NCBI GenBank assembly: GCA_965202905.1
Contig: OZ241868.1
Coordinates: 3,410,001 to 3,474,000 of the forward strand
Length of the DNA: 64,000 bases
Direction of reading: 5' to 3'
From: CAYFYS01 sp965202905
GTDB lineage: Bacteria > Pseudomonadota > Alphaproteobacteria > MPNO01
Shown here piece by piece: positions 36,894 to 45,894 of this stretch. Position numbers and translations under genes: made by a program. Under the pieces are notes generated by a model, which saw nothing but the letters and a program-made list of their open reading frames with translations, searched no databases and was not told the origin of the DNA. Each line of letters begins with the position of its first letter. Positions within the stretch are counted from its first letter, which is position 1.

Positions 36894-37996
36894 TTGACCC
36901 TGTAGATGCCGTTCTTCGCCCAGTCGTCGTAGAACGACCAGTAGGACTCCGAGACCCTCTTCATCCAGTCGTCGCCTTTCGCGGCCCGGGTAGTGGCCTT
37001 CCCGGCCGTCCAGGCGCGCGCCAATTCGGTGACCTTGGCCTTGATCGAGGGGTCGAGCTCGATCCACTCGTTGCGGCCGGCCCGGAGCTCTTTCATCGCC
37101 GCCAGGTCCTGCATGCCCAGGCCCATGAAGCTGTCCATGGCCGCGAGCCTGCCGGCATCGATCATGCGGGACTTCACCTTGGCCGACAGCTTGTTCCAGT
37201 CCGCCATGCGCAGCACGACCTCGTTGGCGTGTGTCGGCTGGTGGACGCCGGGGAAGATGATGTATTTGGCGATCTTGTGATAGCCGAGCTTCAGGTTGGT
37301 CGCGGGCGTGATGAACTCGGCGGCGTCGATCACGCCGCGCTCCAGGGCGGTGTAGATGTCGCCGGGGGCCAGCACGGTCGGCGAGGCGCCGAGCTGCTTG
37401 AGGATGTCCGCCCACGCCCCGGTGGTCCGGATTTTCATACCCTTGAGATCGTCCAGGCCCGAGATCTTGCGGCGCGAATGCAGGAAGACCTCGGTTGGTC
37501 CGAAGCCGGTGATGACCGGGTACATGTTCATGGTCTCGCGCCGGTGGGCGCGCCACAAATCGCCGCCCTCGCCGTAATAGATCCAGTGGAACCAAGCCTC
37601 GCTGCTCATGCCGCCCGCAAGCCCGGCGAAGATCGCGTTAACCGGGTCGTTATTGGCCGCGAACGCCGGGAAGCAGTAGCACATGTCCGCGGTGCCCTTG
37701 GCGACCGCCTTCCAGGCATCGAACGGCCCGGCGAGCACGCCGACGCTGAAGCCCCTGATCTTGACCTGCCCGTCTGTCAGATCGTGAACCCGGTCGATGA
37801 AGGGCTTGTGATAGGTGTTCCACGTCCCCGAGCCGACCGGCACGTAAGAGGTCAGCTTGAACGTTTTCTGCGCGTCGGCGACCGATGGCGTCAGCGCGGC
37901 GGCGAGGCCCAGGGCAAGCGCCCCGGCGCCCCCCATCAACAAGCGGCGCGACCGCGCACGGGTATCGTTACGCAACGAGTGTGCAATCATAATCAT
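36890..37996 (-). CDS. DctP-type TRAP transporter solute-binding protein
   Basis: The 368-aa protein starts at ATG 37996 with GGAGGT 5 nt upstream. It has a twin-arginine-like signal (RRLLMGGAGALALGL) cleaved near VADAQ. The mature part shows the DctP pattern FGPTEVFLHSRRKISGLDDLKGMKIRTTG with the conserved Arg that binds the ligand carboxylate. WFHWIYYGEGGDLW suggests the subgroup for 2-oxo-acids or lactate. No DctQM genes adjoin it. Its stop codon TAG forms part of repeat copy B. Confidence 0.92.
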   Translation of the reverse strand: MIMIAHSLRNDTRARSRRLLMGGAGALALGLAAALTPSVADAQKTFKLTSYVPVGSGTWNTYHKPFIDRVHDLTDGQVKIRGFSVGVLAGPFDAWKAVAKGTADMCYCFPAFAANNDPVNAIFAGLAGGMSSEAWFHWIYYGEGGDLWRAHRRETMNMYPVITGFGPTEVFLHSRRKISGLDDLKGMKIRTTGAWADILKQLGASPTVLAPGDIYTALERGVIDAAEFITPATNLKLGYHKIAKYIIFPGVHQPTHANEVVLRMADWNKLSAKVKSRMIDAGRLAAMDSFMGLGMQDLAAMKELRAGRNEWIELDPSIKAKVTELARAWTAGKATTRAAKGDDWMKRVSESYWSFYDDWAKNGIYRVN

Positions 37997-38179
37997 ATTG
38001 TACCTCCAAACGATTCGGCCCGAGACGGGCACTGCATTACATCCGCCCGCCCGCCCGCGCGCAAGCACGCTTGACGGCGGATCGGGAATTGCCGGAAATT
38101 TGCGCCCGGGCGCGGGCGCGCCGCTGGCGAAATGCAGCATCATCGCGCCAGGACGATCTCGCGACGATGAGGATAAGAC

Positions 38180-39022
38180 ATGGCCGCTAGTGTTCGAACC
38201 GTCCGGCAGGGCACACTAGGCAAACGTGAATTGCGCCTCGTCCAGAAGGATGGCCGTTTCCATGGTCTCGTCGATGGCCAGAAATGTGTCGACGGGACGG
38301 ACGCCGACGATGTGTGGCAGCGGCTTCATGACGATGCAGGAAAGGCAGATCCGAGGTATTTTGGCTATGCGGGCGCCCGGACCCGGTTCCTGAAGTTCTT
38401 CCCCAAAGGATTCCAATCGAAGCGCTTTTCGTGTTTGGAACGAGACTACAAGCTGGAGGCCAAGACAAAGCTGGACGATACCGCGCCCCTGACCGAGGCT
38501 CTGAACGGCAGCGGATTCGGAGAAGCGGTTCTCTCGGTGTTCCAGGCAACCAACCTGCTGTCCCCGTTCGAGAAGATAAGGGTCAAGGACGCGCTGCGCG
38601 GCCAGGACTCCGACGCCTTCGTTCGAGCCGCGGCCAATTTCACGGATCACCCGGGCGAAGCTGCGCTGCGTGGGCTTGAGGACGTCCTCAAGCTCAAGCC
38701 CCACGACTGCGCCAAGTGGACTGTGGCGACCTATCTGCCGTTTCTATGGCGGCCCGAAACGCACATGTATCTGAAGCCCGAAGCGACGAAGGATTTTGCA
38801 GCGCGGGTGGGTCACCCATTCGCACGCCTCTACAAGCCGCAGCTCAACTTCGACATCTATTCGTCTCTTCGCGACCTCGTCGAGGAGACCTCGAACGAAT
38901 TATCGGACCTCGCCCCGCACGACCGCATCGACATCCAGAGCTTTATCTGGGTTGTCAGCAAATATCGGGAGGACTGGGCTGTCGGCGCCTGTCCGGAGGA
39001 CGGTGACGACATCCAGCCGTGA
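38180..39022 (+). CDS. Hypothetical protein, 280 aa
   Basis: I do not recognise this protein. It starts at ATG 38180 after GAGGATAAG, has no signal peptide or membrane segment, and is mixed alpha/beta and soluble with many charged residues. Visible features are a central FLKFFPKGFQSKRFSCLERD segment and a C-terminal helical part with RLYKPQLNFDIYSSLRDL. It is flanked by the divergent dctP gene and the convergent CBS gene. Its third-codon GC appears lower than its neighbours, a hint of transfer. The frame is full and starts and stops cleanly. Confidence 0.75.
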   Translation: MAASVRTVRQGTLGKRELRLVQKDGRFHGLVDGQKCVDGTDADDVWQRLHDDAGKADPRYFGYAGARTRFLKFFPKGFQSKRFSCLERDYKLEAKTKLDDTAPLTEALNGSGFGEAVLSVFQATNLLSPFEKIRVKDALRGQDSDAFVRAAANFTDHPGEAALRGLEDVLKLKPHDCAKWTVATYLPFLWRPETHMYLKPEATKDFAARVGHPFARLYKPQLNFDIYSSLRDLVEETSNELSDLAPHDRIDIQSFIWVVSKYREDWAVGACPEDGDDIQP

Positions 39023-39144
39023 GCCCGGATCACTGGCAACTGACATCCCGATGTCCCGCGGCAACTCGTCTAGCCAGGGACCGGCGGCCTGCCGGCCGCT
39101 CGGGTAGCCCGGCCCGTGCGATCCTGCATTCCCGTTGCGGCGGC

Positions 39145-39576
39145 TCAGCCGCGGACGATGTATTCCCTCAGCGCGTCGGCCTCGGCGACGATGCCCTCGA
39201 TACGGCTCTTGACCACATCGCCGATGCTGACGATGCCGGCCAGCGCGCCGTCCTCGATCACCGGCAGGTGGCGGAAACGGCGGTCGGTCATCAGCGCCAT
39301 GATCTCGCGGTCGGTGTCGCCGGGCGCGCACGTCATCACCGGGCTGGCCATGCAGTCCGACAGCGTGCAGTCCAGGAAGGCGGCGCCGCGTTCGGCGAGC
39401 CCGCTGACCACGTCGCGCTCGGAAACGATGCCCAGCAGGTTGCGCCCGTCATCGGAGACCACCAGCGCGCCGATACGGCGTTCGCTGAGCGCCGCGACCG
39501 CCTCCGCCACGGTGGTGTCGGGCTTCGCCGTGGCGACGGCGCGGCCCTTGGAACGGAGTATGCCGGCAACGTCCAT
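39145..39576 (-). CDS. CBS-domain pair protein
   Basis: The 143-aa protein is made only of two CBS motifs: residues ~8-60 (TVAEAVAALSERRIGALVVSD) and ~75-130 (MALMTDRRFRHLPVIEDG). Stand-alone CBS pairs bind adenine nucleotides or NAD and act as energy sensors on partner proteins. It starts 9 nt after the small zinc-ribbon gene and is probably cotranscribed with it. Confidence 0.93.
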   Translation of the reverse strand: MDVAGILRSKGRAVATAKPDTTVAEAVAALSERRIGALVVSDDGRNLLGIVSERDVVSGLAERGAAFLDCTLSDCMASPVMTCAPGDTDREIMALMTDRRFRHLPVIEDGALAGIVSIGDVVKSRIEGIVAEADALREYIVRG

Positions 39577-39585
39577 CGCCGCCGC

Positions 39586-39774
39586 CTAATCGCCGGAGCC
39601 GTCGGCGATCAGATCCGCGTCATCGCGGGTCCAGCTATGGGTCCGCCCGCAGGACGGGCAAACGAAGGAATGCTCCTCGTCCTTGTCCAGAGCCTCGAGC
39701 GCCGACCAGTCGAGGTTGAGTCCGGTATAGACCTGCCGTCCGGAGTCGGGGCACGTCACCATCACCCGCGCCAT
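39586..39774 (-). CDS. Small zinc-ribbon-like protein
   Basis: The 62-aa ORF starts at ATG 39774 with GGAG about 9 nt upstream. It has one ordinary Cys pair partner (MVTCPDSGRQVYTG) and a second CPSCGRTHSW, forming a plausible Cys4-type zinc ribbon. Similar short proteins are frequent in alphaproteobacteria without known function. It is followed by the CBS gene. Confidence 0.7.
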   Translation of the reverse strand: MARVMVTCPDSGRQVYTGLNLDWSALEALDKDEEHSFVCPSCGRTHSWTRDDADLIADGSGD

Positions 39775-40119
39775 ATCCCAAACTCCACATATGTCCATCG
39801 TCCCAGCCATTGCGATACTGGCGGGATCGAATCCGGCGGTCAAGCGTCTCCGCCCGACCGCCCGTGACATCGCGAGGCGCGTCGTGTTCAATGGGCGCAA
39901 GGCGGATGCCGGAACCCGGCTGGGCGGGGAGGCGCCGGAAATGACGCTCAACGAAGCTGACAGGACCGCGATCGAGAGGCCGCTGGCGTCGGGCCGGACG
40001 GCCGGTCGAGGGCGCCGGGCCGGCCCCGGTCGAAACCTTCGGGCCCGGCGCGGGGATCTGCCGGCCGTCGCGGTCGGTCTTCTGCGAGGCCGTCCGGGGC
40101 TCGACCGGGAGGCGTGAGC
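39775..40119. other. 345-bp gap, no clear gene
   Basis: A plus-strand frame from ATG 39941 (MTLNEADRTAIE) stays open to 40117 but turns Arg/Gly-rich like a chance GC ORF. GGAGG lies 13 bases upstream of that ATG, so a small gene cannot be excluded. Otherwise the interval should hold divergent promoters. Confidence 0.35.
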
Positions 40120-40788
40120 ATGGCCGGGCGCATCGCCCTGACGACAGCGGACGCTCACACGCTGGAGGCTTGGTATGGCGACGCCGGCGCGGGCGCGATC
40201 GGCGGGATCGTGATCCTGCAGGCGATCTACGGGCTGACCGCCCATCTGGGCGAGGTCTGCGATCTCTACGCGAAAAGCCGGATCTCGGCGATCGCGCCGG
40301 CGCTCTACGACCGATCGGGGCGGGACATCGTCTTTAACTATGACGCCGCCGGGCGCGCGGCTGGGATGGTGCAGCGCGAGACCTTGGCCCGCGAGACGGT
40401 CCTGGCCGATGTCTCGGCGGCGCTGGACCGGCTGCGGCCGGCGGGGCCGGTCGCGGTCCAGGGCTTCTGCACCGGCGGGAGCTGGGCCTGGGAGGCGGCG
40501 GCCGCGCTCGCGCTCGACGCGGCGGTGATCTATTACGGCTCGGACGTCTGGGAGGCGCGCGGCTTGACGCCGCGCTGCCCGACCATCCTGCACTACGGCG
40601 ACCGGGATGCGATCGTCCCCATCGAACGGGTCCGGGAGATCGCGGCCGGCCATCCCGAACACCCGCTGCACGTCTATCCCGGCGTGGACCATGCCTTTTT
40701 CAATCCGGAACAGGCGGGCTACGACGAGGAGGCGGCCGCGCTCGCCCATTCCCACACGCTCGCCTTCCTCGAAGCCCGTTTCGGCTGA
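40120..40788 (+). CDS. Dienelactone hydrolase family protein
   Basis: The 222-aa alpha/beta hydrolase has the catalytic Cys in GFCTGG, the Asp in GDRDAIVP and the His in DHAFFN. In classic dienelactone hydrolase a Glu (position 36, QEIFG) activates the Cys; here the same place reads QAIYG (Ala35), so activation must differ. A GTG at 40114 is an alternative start. Dienelactone hydrolases act late in aromatic (chlorocatechol-type) degradation, in line with other ring-cleavage genes here. Confidence 0.88.
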   Translation: MAGRIALTTADAHTLEAWYGDAGAGAIGGIVILQAIYGLTAHLGEVCDLYAKSRISAIAPALYDRSGRDIVFNYDAAGRAAGMVQRETLARETVLADVSAALDRLRPAGPVAVQGFCTGGSWAWEAAAALALDAAVIYYGSDVWEARGLTPRCPTILHYGDRDAIVPIERVREIAAGHPEHPLHVYPGVDHAFFNPEQAGYDEEAAALAHSHTLAFLEARFG

Positions 40789-40843
40789 GACCTTGGGGGC
40801 GCCCGCCATCGGGACGGCGCGCCCTGAACCTGCCTCGGGATTC

Positions 40844-40899
40844 GCGCGGCCCGAAATCCGCGCGGCCCGAAATCCGCACGGCCCGAGATCCACACGGCC
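40844..40899. repeat. 16-bp tandem repeat, 3.5 copies
   Basis: The unit GCGCGGCCCGAAATCC occurs at 40844-40859 and 40860-40875. A variant, GCACGGCCCGAGATCC, is at 40876-40891, then a half unit at 40892-40899. It lies just after the dienelactone hydrolase gene and before the frameshifted cupin gene. Confidence 0.85.
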
Positions 40900-40907
40900 A
40901 AGGCGGC

Positions 40908-41446
40908 TCAGCCGGGCTGCGACTCCAGCACCTTGACGCGGTTTTTCGCCGGCTCGTAGCGGTAGCGCAGCGTCTTGTCGAGATCGCAGCCGGTCACCCG
41001 GACCAAGCGGGTCTCCAGCGGCCGGCCGAGCGAGTGGATCGCGCCTTCGTTGTAGACATTGGCTTCGCCGCAACGCAGCACATAGGCGCGTTCGGGCTCG
41101 AGCGCAGCGTAGCCTTGCTTCGCGCCGTCGTCGAGCCGCTTCCACTCGGTCATCTCGACATGGTTCATCGCCATGCCGTAGACCGCCCAGGACGGCCCGT
41201 GGCAGTGCGGCGTGTTGTCGGACGGACCGCGTTGGTATGGGCCATCACGCGGAACCCGTGTTCGGGGTCGACGTAGAGCGTCTCCGCGCCCGAGGGTTTG
41301 TCGGGCCCCAGATGGGCGGCGACGAAGTCCGCATCGACTAGAAGGCTTTCCAGGCGCCGCGCCACGACCTCGCGCCCGGCAGGTCCCGGGTCCTGCGACA
41401 GCGCGGCCGCCGCATCGGTACAGAACCGTTCCAGCGTGTATCCCAT
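40908..41446 (-). pseudogene. Cupin-fold protein gene, single-base frameshift
   Basis: The N-terminal part starts at ATG 41446 (MGYTLERFCTDA) and runs to FRVMAHTNAV. The C-terminal part, in another frame, continues PHCHGPSWAVYG, then MTEW and GAIHSLG, the His-x-His, Glu, His set of an RmlC-like cupin metal site, and ends at 40908. The span of 539 nt is one base short of a multiple of three, so one base is missing between about 41211 and 41236. It may be a true mutation or a sequence error. Intact length would be ~179 aa; the family resembles cysteine-dioxygenase-type cupins. Confidence 0.8.
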
Positions 41447-41510
41447 GGATCGGGCCTCCCGCCGACGCGCCGATCGACGCTCTGTAATCAGTCTGTAATC
41501 AGTGGTCCGA

Positions 41511-41744
41511 TCAGTGACGCTGGACCGGGCCGGGCGGCGGCAGGCACTCTTCCAGGATCGAGATCATCAGGGCGTAGGAGACCTCGCCCTCCTCCTCGTC
41601 GCGGTGGACGACCCCCAGGAACTCGCCGTTGACCTCGACCTCGACCACGCCGCGGAGATCGTTCGACCGAACGACCGAGATTCCGGCGTTATCGAACGTC
41701 TGTCGCAAATATTGCTGAATGCGCCAAGTTTCGGTGGGCGTCAT
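41511..41744 (-). CDS. DUF3126 family protein
   Basis: The 77-aa protein starts at ATG 41744 behind GGAG. It shows TWRIQQYLRQTFDN, then VEVEVNGEFLGVVHRDEEEGEVSYALMI and ILEECLPPP, the fixed pattern of this short alphaproteobacterial family. The function is unknown. The longer upstream frame (to 41864) lacks a ribosome-binding site and family similarity. Confidence 0.88.
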   Translation of the reverse strand: MTPTETWRIQQYLRQTFDNAGISVVRSNDLRGVVEVEVNGEFLGVVHRDEEEGEVSYALMISILEECLPPPGPVQRH

Positions 41745-41890
41745 CTTTGGCTCCGGTTTCTCGAAGTTTCGTTGGGTTGCATATGCGACGAACAGGCCGG
41801 CTTGGGCAAGCACCGCATCGCCGCACCCCATCGGCGTCCCGAACGGGCGTCGAACCCTCTTCAATCGCCGGCCAGGGCGGCAAAGACGGG

Positions 41891-42616
41891 TCAGGGTTTC
41901 CCGGTCTCGGCCGAGGGCTTGTAGGTCGCCTCGACGGCCGGCCTTGCTATCATCCGGCCATGCCAGTCCGCGACTCTCGGATGACCGTCGAGAAGCTCCG
42001 GCCGCGTGCGCAGGAAACCGTCCAGATAGGGCAGCAGCGCGATGTCGGCCAGCGTGAACATGTCGCCCGCAAGGTAGGGGCCGTCCGCCAACGCCTGCTC
42101 GCAGCGCTTGTAGAGGTAGTCCATCACCGCGGCGGAGGCTCGAAATTCCTTCTCGTCGAAGCCTCCCGATCTCAGCGCCCGCATCTTGTCGCGGTGATCG
42201 ACGATCGGCGTGCCGTCGATCATCGCCTCGAATTCGTCCTCGCGCATCGCGGCCAGCGCCTCAGTCTTGATGCGCGTCCAGGTCGGCACGCGGATCGCCG
42301 GCAGGCCGTATTCGTCGGCCATCTTGGCAAAGACCCGCATACGGGCCCGCGCGCGGGGATCCTTGGGCGTGAGGGGCGGATCGGGGAAGACCTCGTCGAG
42401 ATATTCGTTGATCACGCCGGATTCGGCGATCGGGTGGCCGTCATGGACGAGCGTCGGCACGACCCCGGCGGGGTTGAGGGAGAGATATTCGGGCCGGTGG
42501 TGCTCGAAGTCCGGGATGCTGACGAAGCGGCTCTCGTAGTCGAGGCCCTTCTCCCTCAGGCAATGCCGGGATTTCTTGGAACAGCTCGTCAAGCCGGCGT
42601 GATAGAGCTCCAGCAT
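41891..42616 (-). CDS. Glutathione S-transferase family protein
   Basis: The 241-aa protein starts at ATG 42616 after GGGAGA. The N-terminal thioredoxin-like domain has LTSCSKKSRHCLREKG (candidate catalytic Ser/Cys) and the cis-Pro/GSH-binding NPAGVVPTLVHDG and IAESGVINEYLDE. The helical C-terminal domain has YLAGDMFTLADIALLPYL, the GST N-capping/Asp motif. The role may be in glutathione-dependent steps of aromatic degradation or stress; the substrate is unknown. Confidence 0.92.
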   Translation of the reverse strand: MLELYHAGLTSCSKKSRHCLREKGLDYESRFVSIPDFEHHRPEYLSLNPAGVVPTLVHDGHPIAESGVINEYLDEVFPDPPLTPKDPRARARMRVFAKMADEYGLPAIRVPTWTRIKTEALAAMREDEFEAMIDGTPIVDHRDKMRALRSGGFDEKEFRASAAVMDYLYKRCEQALADGPYLAGDMFTLADIALLPYLDGFLRTRPELLDGHPRVADWHGRMIARPAVEATYKPSAETGKP

Positions 42617-42875
42617 CGATGTCTCCCTGCGGGTACGCATCGGCCGACCACCCGGACCCAAGGACCGCCCGGCATCGGCCCGGCTCGAAACGTCGCGTTC
42701 CCGCGGCCGGCCGCGGGATGGGCGGGGCTTGCCGCCGGTTCGGTCACACTACGCGATCGCTGCACCGCGCGGCAACACGCGATCCCTGCGCCGCGCGGCC
42801 GACCCGCAACCGGGACGGGACCGCCGTCGCTTCGCGCGAAGCCGGACTGCCGGATTAACGCACCGCGGGATCCGG

Positions 42876-43626
42876 TCAATTCATCCACAGGCCGCCGGTC
42901 ACGTTGACCGCCTGGCCGGTCAGGAAGGCGGCCACGCCGGCGATGTCCTCGGGCTGTCCTGCGCGGCCCAAAGGAATTCGAGATCTGCCGTTCCGCCGCG
43001 GTCGGGTTGCCGGTCACGCGGTCGCGCATGTCGAGCTCCTCTCGCATCCGTGTGTTCATGATCGTGCCGGGGCATATCGCGTTCGCGGTCACGCCGGAGG
43101 CGGCGACTTCCAACGCCAGAGTCCTGGTGAAGGCGAGGACGGCCGCCTTGCTCGCGCAATAGCCGCCATAGTTCGGCGCGCCGGACTTCGCGAACCAGGA
43201 CGAGATATTGATGACCCGCCCGTACCCGCGCGCGACCATTCCCGGCACCACCGCCTGGCAGCAATGGAAAGGGCCGTCGACATTGACACGAAACTGCGCC
43301 GACCAGTCCTCATAGGACATCTCGCTCAGGCTGCCGACCCGGGCGATCCCGGCGTTGTTGACCAGCACGTCGATCTCGCCGGCCGCGCGCCGGAGTTCCC
43401 GCGTTGCGGCGGCGATTCCTTCGGGGTCGGTCACATCGGCGGTGAGCGGGACGGCTTTGCCGGACGCCTGACCGATCAGCCGCGCGGTCTCCCCGGCGGT
43501 GTCCCGCTCGCGATCCAGCACACCCACGGTGCAGCCTGCCTGCGCCATCCGCAAGGCGACGGCGCGCCCGATGCCGCCCCCCGACCCGGTGACCAGGGCG
43601 ACTTTGGCTTTTGTCTGCCGGCTCAT
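42876..43626 (-). pseudogene. Short-chain dehydrogenase gene, single-base frameshift
   Basis: ATG 43626 opens MSRQTKAKVALVTGSGGGIGRAV with the NAD site GxxxGxG, NNAG and the catalytic YCASK motif. At about 42975-42995 the frame is lost. The expected C-terminus IPLGRAGQPEDIAGVAAFL and VTGGLWMN is found in the next frame and ends at TGA 42876. The 751-nt span is one base over a multiple of three, which fits a 1-nt insertion. It could be a decaying gene or a sequence error. Intact, it would be a ~249-aa 3-oxoacyl-reductase-like SDR. Confidence 0.85.
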
Positions 43627-43862
43627 CCGACCCCCGTTCCGACCCCCGTGGCTGGAAACGCGGCCGGTTACGCGTCGTCCGGCGGTCGCCTGTCCAGCCG
43701 CCGCCGTACGCTGTCCCGTCGTCCGCGCTCGCCCCGGAGCCTTGGCCGAGGTCGCAAGGGCCGGGGTAGCAAGAGGTGAAGGCCGGACACTGAGCGGTCC
43801 GACAAAAGTGTCTGACGCCAAGCGGGTCGGCGCCGGGCTACCGCCGGACTCGTCGAAAGGAT

Positions 43863-43938
<76 letters not shown>

Positions 43939-43991
43939 GGATCCTGTGTCTTGCTCTCGCTCTCCCCGGACATCCGGCCGGTCTTCCGGAT

Positions 43992-44381
43992 CTAGCGGTC
44001 CACGCCGCCGCCGTCGACGCCTTCAATGACCTCGGACATGTCGCCGCCGCCCCCGCCGATCTCGGGAGCATCCTCGATGACATCCTCGTCGTCGTCGGTC
44101 GCGGCGGCTTTCAGACTCACATCGCCTTCGGCCTCCTCGGCAGCGTCGTCGACATCCGCATCGACGACGGCCACGTCATCGGTGTCCGCAGCCACCGGGA
44201 CCGGAGCCTTTGCCTCCTGAACCGCCGCGGCCGCCGCACGGCCTCGGCGCGGGCGCAGCATGGCCAGCGGGTCGAACGTCGCGCCGCAACCCGGGCAAAC
44301 GATCGGGTCGCGCCGGAGATCATAGAACCGCGCGCCGCAGCCGTGGCAGGCACGCTTCAGTCCCCATTGGGGCTTCGCCAC
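43992..44381 (-). CDS. TIGR02300 (FYDLN acid) family protein
   Basis: The ~129-aa protein starts at GTG 44381 behind GGAG. The N-terminus AKPQWGLKRACHGCGARFYDLRRDPIVCPGCG has two CxxC pairs of a zinc ribbon with the name-giving FYDL. The C-terminal half is a low-complexity Ala/Asp/Glu tail. The family is restricted mainly to alphaproteobacteria and its function is unknown. It is divergent from aroA and adjacent to tRNA-Ala. Confidence 0.9.
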   Translation of the reverse strand: MAKPQWGLKRACHGCGARFYDLRRDPIVCPGCGATFDPLAMLRPRRGRAAAAAVQEAKAPVPVAADTDDVAVVDADVDDAAEEAEGDVSLKAAATDDDEDVIEDAPEIGGGGGDMSEVIEGVDGGGVDR

Positions 44382-44547
44382 AGTCTTCTCCGTCCCTCTG
44401 ATGGAGCGAGCCATTGCCACGAAGCCGCGGCTGTGTCAAAGTCAAATTCGAGGGTGTCGCGATCGCCGCCCGCGCTTTTGCCGTCGGGCCGCGTTGTGGT
44501 AAACTAGGCCTGCCGGCCGAGGCCACGACGGACCCGAACGCGGACAC

Positions 44548-45894
44548 ATGGCGATATTCGATTCCGGGACCGCGGAAACGATCACCGGAACAATGCGGGT
44601 TCCTGGCGACAAGTCCATTTCCCACAGGGCGCTGGTCGTGGGCGCGCTGGCTGTCGGCCGGACAAGCGTGACCGGACTGCTCGAAAGCGAGGATGTGCTG
44701 GCGACCGCAACAGCCCTGCGCGCGCTCGGCGCCGGGATCGAGCGCGGCGCCGACGGGACCTGGACGGTCACCGGGCGCGGCGTGGGCGGGTTGGCGGAGC
44801 CGGATACGGTGCTCGATCTCGGCAATTCGGGCACCGCGGCGCGGCTGATCATGGGCGCGGCCGCGAGCCACCCGATCACCTGTTTCCTGACCGGCGACGC
44901 CTCGCTGCGCCGCCGGCCGATGAAGCGCATCGCCGATCCGGTCCGCATGATGGGCGCGGAGGTCATCGCCCGGGACGGCGAGTTGATGCCGCTGGCGGTC
45001 ATCGGCCCCGAGGAGACGATGCCGATCACCTATGAGCTACCCGTTCCCTCCGCCCAGGTGAAGTCGGCCGTCCTGCTCGCCGGCCTCAACGCGCCGGGCC
45101 GCACGACGGTGATCGAGCCCCGTCCGAGCCGCGATCATACCGAGCTGATGCTCCGCCATTTCGGCGTCGCGCTGGACATCGAGGAGGACGGCGGCGGCGG
45201 CCGCACAATCGCGCTCACCGGCTATCCGGAAATCGAGGGACGGCCGGTCGTCGTGCCCGGCGATCCGTCCTCGGCCGCCTTTCCCGGCGTGGCGGCGCTG
45301 CTGCGCCCCGGAGCGCGGGTGCGGATCCCGGGCGTCGGTCTCAACCCGTCCAGGACCGGGCTGCTCGACTGTCTGGCCGAGATGGGGGCGCAGATCGACA
45401 TCCGCGGCCGGCGCATCGAGGCGGGCGAGCCGGTGGGCGACCTCACCTTCCACGGCGGCGAGCCGGCGGCGCTGCGCGGCATCGATGTGCCAGCCGACCG
45501 CGCGCCGCGCATGATCGACGAGTATCCGATCCTGGCGGTGGCCGCCGCCATGGCGTCGGGGACGACACGCATGCACGGCCTGGCCGAATTGCGGGTCAAG
45601 GAAAGCGACCGGCTGGCGGCGATCGCGACGGGGATCGGCGCGGCGGGGATCGAGGCCAGGATCGAGAACGACAGCCTGATCGTGGTCGGGCGCGGCGGCC
45701 CGGCGCCGGGCGGCGGCCATGTCGATGGCGCGCTCGACCACCGGATCGCGATGGCGTTTCTGGTGCTGGGGCTCGCCGCCGAGCGGCCGATGACGGTGGC
45801 GGGCGCGGAGACCATCGAAACCAGCTTCCCCGGATTCGCGGCGGCGATGAACAGGCTCGGCGCGCGGATCGCGGAGATCGACGAGGATGGCTGA
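44548..45894 (+). CDS. aroA: 3-phosphoshikimate 1-carboxyvinyltransferase (EPSP synthase)
   Basis: Shikimate pathway step joining PEP to shikimate 3-phosphate. The 448-aa two-domain protein has VPGDKSISHRAL and LGNSGTAARL with the Gly at the PEP site. TGDASLRRRPM, SAQVKSAVLLAGL, RVKESDRL and DHRIAM complete the family motifs. It opens the core supercluster, and its end overlaps the cmk start by 8 nt. Confidence 0.98.
   Translation: MAIFDSGTAETITGTMRVPGDKSISHRALVVGALAVGRTSVTGLLESEDVLATATALRALGAGIERGADGTWTVTGRGVGGLAEPDTVLDLGNSGTAARLIMGAAASHPITCFLTGDASLRRRPMKRIADPVRMMGAEVIARDGELMPLAVIGPEETMPITYELPVPSAQVKSAVLLAGLNAPGRTTVIEPRPSRDHTELMLRHFGVALDIEEDGGGGRTIALTGYPEIEGRPVVVPGDPSSAAFPGVAALLRPGARVRIPGVGLNPSRTGLLDCLAEMGAQIDIRGRRIEAGEPVGDLTFHGGEPAALRGIDVPADRAPRMIDEYPILAVAAAMASGTTRMHGLAELRVKESDRLAAIATGIGAAGIEARIENDSLIVVGRGGPAPGGGHVDGALDHRIAMAFLVLGLAAERPMTVAGAETIETSFPGFAAAMNRLGARIAEIDEDG

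Noticed and set aside
39941..40117. Small plus-strand ORF MTLNEADRTAIE between the zinc-ribbon and dienelactone hydrolase genes
   Set aside because: Its second half is Arg/Gly-rich as in chance ORFs; kept only as a note on the gap.
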